A stretch of 8,869 nucleotides of DNA. Origin: Deltaproteobacteria bacterium (GTDB taxonomy: Bacteria > Desulfobacterota > DSM-4660 > Desulfatiglandales > HGW-15). The DNA lies in NCBI GenBank assembly GCA_020342025.1, contig CP070840.1, forward strand, positions 892,932 through 901,800. Reading direction: 5' to 3'. The position numbers and the translations under genes are program-made. The notes below the pieces were generated by a model, which saw only the letters and a program-made list of their open reading frames with translations, had not been told where the DNA came from and ran no database searches. Positions 6,875 through 8,869 of the stretch are shown here, in pieces (position 1 is the stretch's first letter; each line of letters opens with the position of its first letter).

Positions 6875-7624
6875 ATCTCAATACGGAAAGCCCGGCTAGA
6901 TACGCTCCTCGTCCAGCGGGGACTGGCAGAGAGCCGTGAGAAGGCCAAGGCCATGATCATGGCGGGCCTGGTGGAGGTGGAAAAAAGCCCTGTGGATAAA
7001 CCGGGACAGCCCACGCCCGTCTCGGCCGCCATCTCCCTGAGGGAGCCGTTCCCTCCCTATGTGAGCCGGGGGGGACTGAAGCTGGAGGCGGCCCTTGATC
7101 ACTTTGCCGTGGATGTGACGGGCAAGGTTCTGCTGGATGTGGGGGCCTCCACCGGCGGGTTCACAGACTGCCTGTTGCAGCGGGGGGCAGAAAAGGTCAT
7201 TGCCGTGGATGTGGGATACGGCCAACTCCACTGGAAAATTCGCCAGGATCCCCGGGTCATGGTCCTGGAAAAGACCAATATCCGCCACCTGAAGCCCGAA
7301 CACGTAAACGAGCAACTACACGGAGCGGTCATAGACGTCTCTTTCATCTCCCTGAGGCTGGTGGTTCCCGCCGTGTCTGAACTCCTTTTGGGGGATGCCT
7401 TTGTCGTGGCCCTGATCAAACCCCAGTTTGAGGTGGAAAAAGGCCAGGTTGGAAAAGGGGGCGTGGTGCGTGATCCTTCCTTACATCAGCAAGTCATAGA
7501 CAGACTGAGTGGTTTCTTTCAAGACACGGGTTGGACCGTCTCGGGGCACATCCCTTCCCCCCTCTTGGGTCCCAAGGGGAACAAGGAATTCTTTGTCTAT
7601 CTCAAGAGACAAAAAACCCCCTAG
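6875..7624 (+). CDS. tlyA: TlyA family rRNA 2'-O-methyltransferase (non-canonical start)
   Basis: TlyA is an S-adenosylmethionine-dependent methyltransferase that modifies cytidine 2'-hydroxyls (C1920 in 23S rRNA and, in some subtypes, C1409 in 16S rRNA); it is often labelled hemolysin A. The frame encodes an N-terminal S4 RNA-binding domain (RLDTLLVQRGLAESREKAKA, then IMAGLVEV), then an FtsJ-like domain with RGGLKL, SAM motif LDVGASTGGFTDC, DVSFIS, IKPQFE and KEFF. The catalytic tetrad K69, D154, K182, E238 is intact (numbered from 6875). The first ATG (6953) would delete half of the S4 domain. The frame is open upstream to 6812, and the strong Shine-Dalgarno at 6860-6867 points to ATC at 6875 (8 nt after GGAGG) or ATA at 6881 as start. 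From 6875 the protein has 249 residues, normal for the family. A sequencing error in an ATG is the alternative. Confidence 0.9.
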   Translation: MSIRKARLDTLLVQRGLAESREKAKAMIMAGLVEVEKSPVDKPGQPTPVSAAISLREPFPPYVSRGGLKLEAALDHFAVDVTGKVLLDVGASTGGFTDCLLQRGAEKVIAVDVGYGQLHWKIRQDPRVMVLEKTNIRHLKPEHVNEQLHGAVIDVSFISLRLVVPAVSELLLGDAFVVALIKPQFEVEKGQVGKGGVVRDPSLHQQVIDRLSGFFQDTGWTVSGHIPSPLLGPKGNKEFFVYLKRQKTP

Positions 7625-7651
7625 CCCTCTCTGCGCAATGGAGCTAGGGGG
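7611..7651 (-). terminator. Intrinsic terminator of the vWA lipoprotein gene
   Basis: Arms CCCCCTAGC (7617-7625) and GCTAGGGGG (7643-7651) form a perfect 9-bp stem with a 17-nt loop. On the minus strand the stem is followed directly by TTTTTT (7616-7611), the classic Rho-independent layout, about 20 nt after the lipoprotein stop codon. On the plus strand no T-run follows. The stem contains the tlyA stop codon (7622-7624). Confidence 0.85.
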
Positions 7652-7668
7652 AAGAAAAGGACCCAGGA

Positions 7669-8325
7669 TCAGCTGCCTAACAGGTTCTCCAGCCGATTCA
7701 GGTCATTGATGACCCGCCAGTTACCCCCGCCTTCTGTGACGCGTTCTTCCCACTTCTGGACCCTGCCGTAGTATTCCCGGGGATCCACATTATCGCTTCG
7801 CAGTTTGGTCACGTTGAGGGCCACCACCTCGCAACCCGGCACCTGGATAGGAAAGTCGCGGATGTGTCCCTTCTTCAGGTCCTCTTTCAGGTCAGAGAAG
7901 ATGAGGATGTACTTCTTTCCTGCACCCGTCTCGTGGAGGTATTCAGAGGCCTGCAAGAGCCCCCCTGTAATGTCCGTGTAGGCGCTTCCCTTTTTTACTG
8001 AAGCCAGGAACGTGTCCACACTCTGTTTAAAGAGACGCTTCTGCTTATTGGTGACCGACGGCCGCTTGTCAAAGGTCATCTTGGCGATGATGTCTTTCTC
8101 GCTGAAGCTGGCGCTGTCGATCTTTGCGATGCCGAAGCTATCCCCTGATTGCAAGGTGCCAAGAAGGTAGTTAATAATGGCCTGCGCCTGTTTCAACTCC
8201 TGTGTATACGTCCCTGAACTATCCAGGAGCATGTAGACTCCCGTGCTACGACTGGTGGTATCCGCGCAGCTACCGAGAGATAGGAACATGATTATTACGA
8301 TGACTGAGCTAAAGCACTTCTTCAC
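7669..8325 (-). CDS. von Willebrand factor A-domain lipoprotein
   Basis: The product is a 218-residue exported lipoprotein. From the GTG at 8325 it begins MKKCFSSVIVIIMFLSLGSC, a signal peptide with lipobox LGSC and lipidation at C20; the following Ala gives no inner-membrane retention signal, so outer-membrane anchoring is likely. The rest is one vWA domain with a metal-ion-dependent adhesion site: D35, S37 and T39 in DSSGT, T117 in YTDITGG, and D145 in IFSDLKED. Such domains bind protein partners through a divalent metal. I chose this start over GTG at 8331 because AGGAGG (8333-8338 on the plus strand) is 7 nt from it but only 1 nt from the other, and because MKK opens a better signal peptide. 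It starts 2 nt after the upstream gene's stop, so the two are surely co-transcribed. Partner and process are unknown. Confidence 0.85.
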   Translation of the reverse strand: MKKCFSSVIVIIMFLSLGSCADTTSRSTGVYMLLDSSGTYTQELKQAQAIINYLLGTLQSGDSFGIAKIDSASFSEKDIIAKMTFDKRPSVTNKQKRLFKQSVDTFLASVKKGSAYTDITGGLLQASEYLHETGAGKKYILIFSDLKEDLKKGHIRDFPIQVPGCEVVALNVTKLRSDNVDPREYYGRVQKWEERVTEGGGNWRVINDLNRLENLLGS

Positions 8326-8327
8326 GA

Positions 8328-8869
8328 TCACACCTCCTCGTTCATAATCATTTCAGACTGATCCATGTCCATCTGTTCTTTCCTGTGGCGGAGAAAATTT
8401 TCCACCCACAGAAGTGGAAAGGCGAGCAGGTCGTAAATATTCACCAAGAGCTCTCCCGCATACCTGGAAATATTTCCCATGAGGCGAAGGAGGAATGCGG
8501 TCCCCCGCATGATGGCAGCGACGGTTTCACCCACTACGGTGCGTGAGGATTGGACAAACGACTCCAGGGGTATGGCCACGAAGGCCAGGGCAAAAGGCAA
8601 AATGAACCCCATAACCATCTGTCCTACGGTGGGAATCCAGCTGTTGAAGGCCACGGGTGTCTCCACCTGGGCCAGGGTTTGCCTCAAGGCCTGCACGTCT
8701 GCAGCGATCCGGTCCCGCATGAAGGCCAGGGCCGACTCCACACAGGCCAGGACCAGGAGTATGGTGAAGGTCACCCAGATCATGCGGTGGCGCATCTTGT
8801 CGTCCATCTGTCCGATGATGGGAAAGAGTCGGGTGATGCGAAGAGATTCCATGAGATAGAGGCCCATGG
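8328..8869 (-). CDS. Polytopic membrane protein of unknown function, C-terminal part
   Basis: The frame is open to the right edge, so the true start may lie outside; the ATG at 8867 is at the edge and cannot be judged. The visible 179 residues contain a clear transmembrane helix (MIWVTFTILLVLACVESALA), a second hydrophobic stretch (GFILPFALAFVAIPLESF), and two weaker amphipathic or membrane-associated segments (AAIMRGTAFLLRLMG and LLVNIYDLLAFPLLWVENFL). The cytoplasmic-looking tail is charged and Met-rich (HRKEQMDMDQSEMIMNEEV). I do not recognise the family. The stop TGA (8328-8330) lies 2 nt before the lipoprotein start, whose Shine-Dalgarno is inside this gene, so the two proteins probably act together at the envelope. 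Confidence 0.75.
   Translation of the reverse strand, partial: MGLYLMESLRITRLFPIIGQMDDKMRHRMIWVTFTILLVLACVESALAFMRDRIAADVQALRQTLAQVETPVAFNSWIPTVGQMVMGFILPFALAFVAIPLESFVQSSRTVVGETVAAIMRGTAFLLRLMGNISRYAGELLVNIYDLLAFPLLWVENFLRHRKEQMDMDQSEMIMNEEV

Noticed and set aside
6606..6881. Minus-strand open frame of 91 codons across repeat copy B
   Set aside because: It is composed mostly of the palindromic element, lacks a Shine-Dalgarno, and copy A does not preserve an equivalent frame.
6953..7624. tlyA starting at the ATG at 6953
   Set aside because: This would remove the first half of the S4 RNA-binding domain, and the perfect Shine-Dalgarno is almost 90 nt upstream.
8329..8331. GTG at 8331 as the start of the vWA lipoprotein
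   Set aside because: It is only 1 nt from the AGGAGG; the GTG at 8325 has 7-nt spacing and gives a better signal peptide.
8479..8859. Plus-strand open frame of 126 codons opposite the membrane protein gene
   Set aside because: It is rich in Arg, Thr and Met, typical of an antisense shadow, and it is opposite a coherent membrane protein frame.

Overview
The window looks like a chromosomal segment of a Gram-negative bacterium, most likely of the Desulfobacterota / deltaproteobacterial type. This is inferred from gene order and protein character: xseA, an M23 peptidase, xseB, ispA, dxs and tlyA run in one direction, and there is an outer-membrane-type lipoprotein. No rRNA or other taxonomic marker is present, so the assignment is tentative.

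Layout. Positions 1-550 (minus strand) hold the N-terminal part of a DUF4301 family protein with its own sigma70-like promoter at 618-646. Positions 551-1070 are a divergent intergenic region. It contains a ~200-bp nested palindromic element (copy A, 741-939) and a possible promoter for the plus-strand operon at 963-991. Positions 1071-6465 are a tightly packed operon: xseA, a secreted M23/LytM peptidase, xseB (TAATG overlap), ispA (2-nt gap) and dxs (ATGA overlap). It supplies exonuclease VII (XseA plus XseB), and Dxs and IspA open and extend the MEP isoprenoid pathway. Positions 6466-6874 are a second intergenic region with a second copy of the palindromic element in the opposite orientation (copy B, 6574-6779). 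A promoter for tlyA follows at 6808-6836. tlyA (rRNA 2'-O-methyltransferase) has a perfect Shine-Dalgarno sequence but no ATG/GTG/TTG/CTG start at the expected place; an ATC or ATA start codon is the best reading. Positions 7617-8869 hold a convergent minus-strand pair: a polytopic membrane protein running off the right edge, and a von Willebrand factor A-domain lipoprotein. Their intrinsic terminator overlaps the tlyA stop codon.

The most unusual content is the repeat family. Copies A and B share identical internal spacing (outer arm, 26 nt, 97/98-nt inner hairpin, 16 nt, outer arm) and conserved loop motifs. At least four stem positions have changed on both sides so that pairing is kept. 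This suggests selection or copying at the level of a folded DNA or RNA structure, for example a non-autonomous mobile element or a structured RNA. I cannot name the family from sequence alone.
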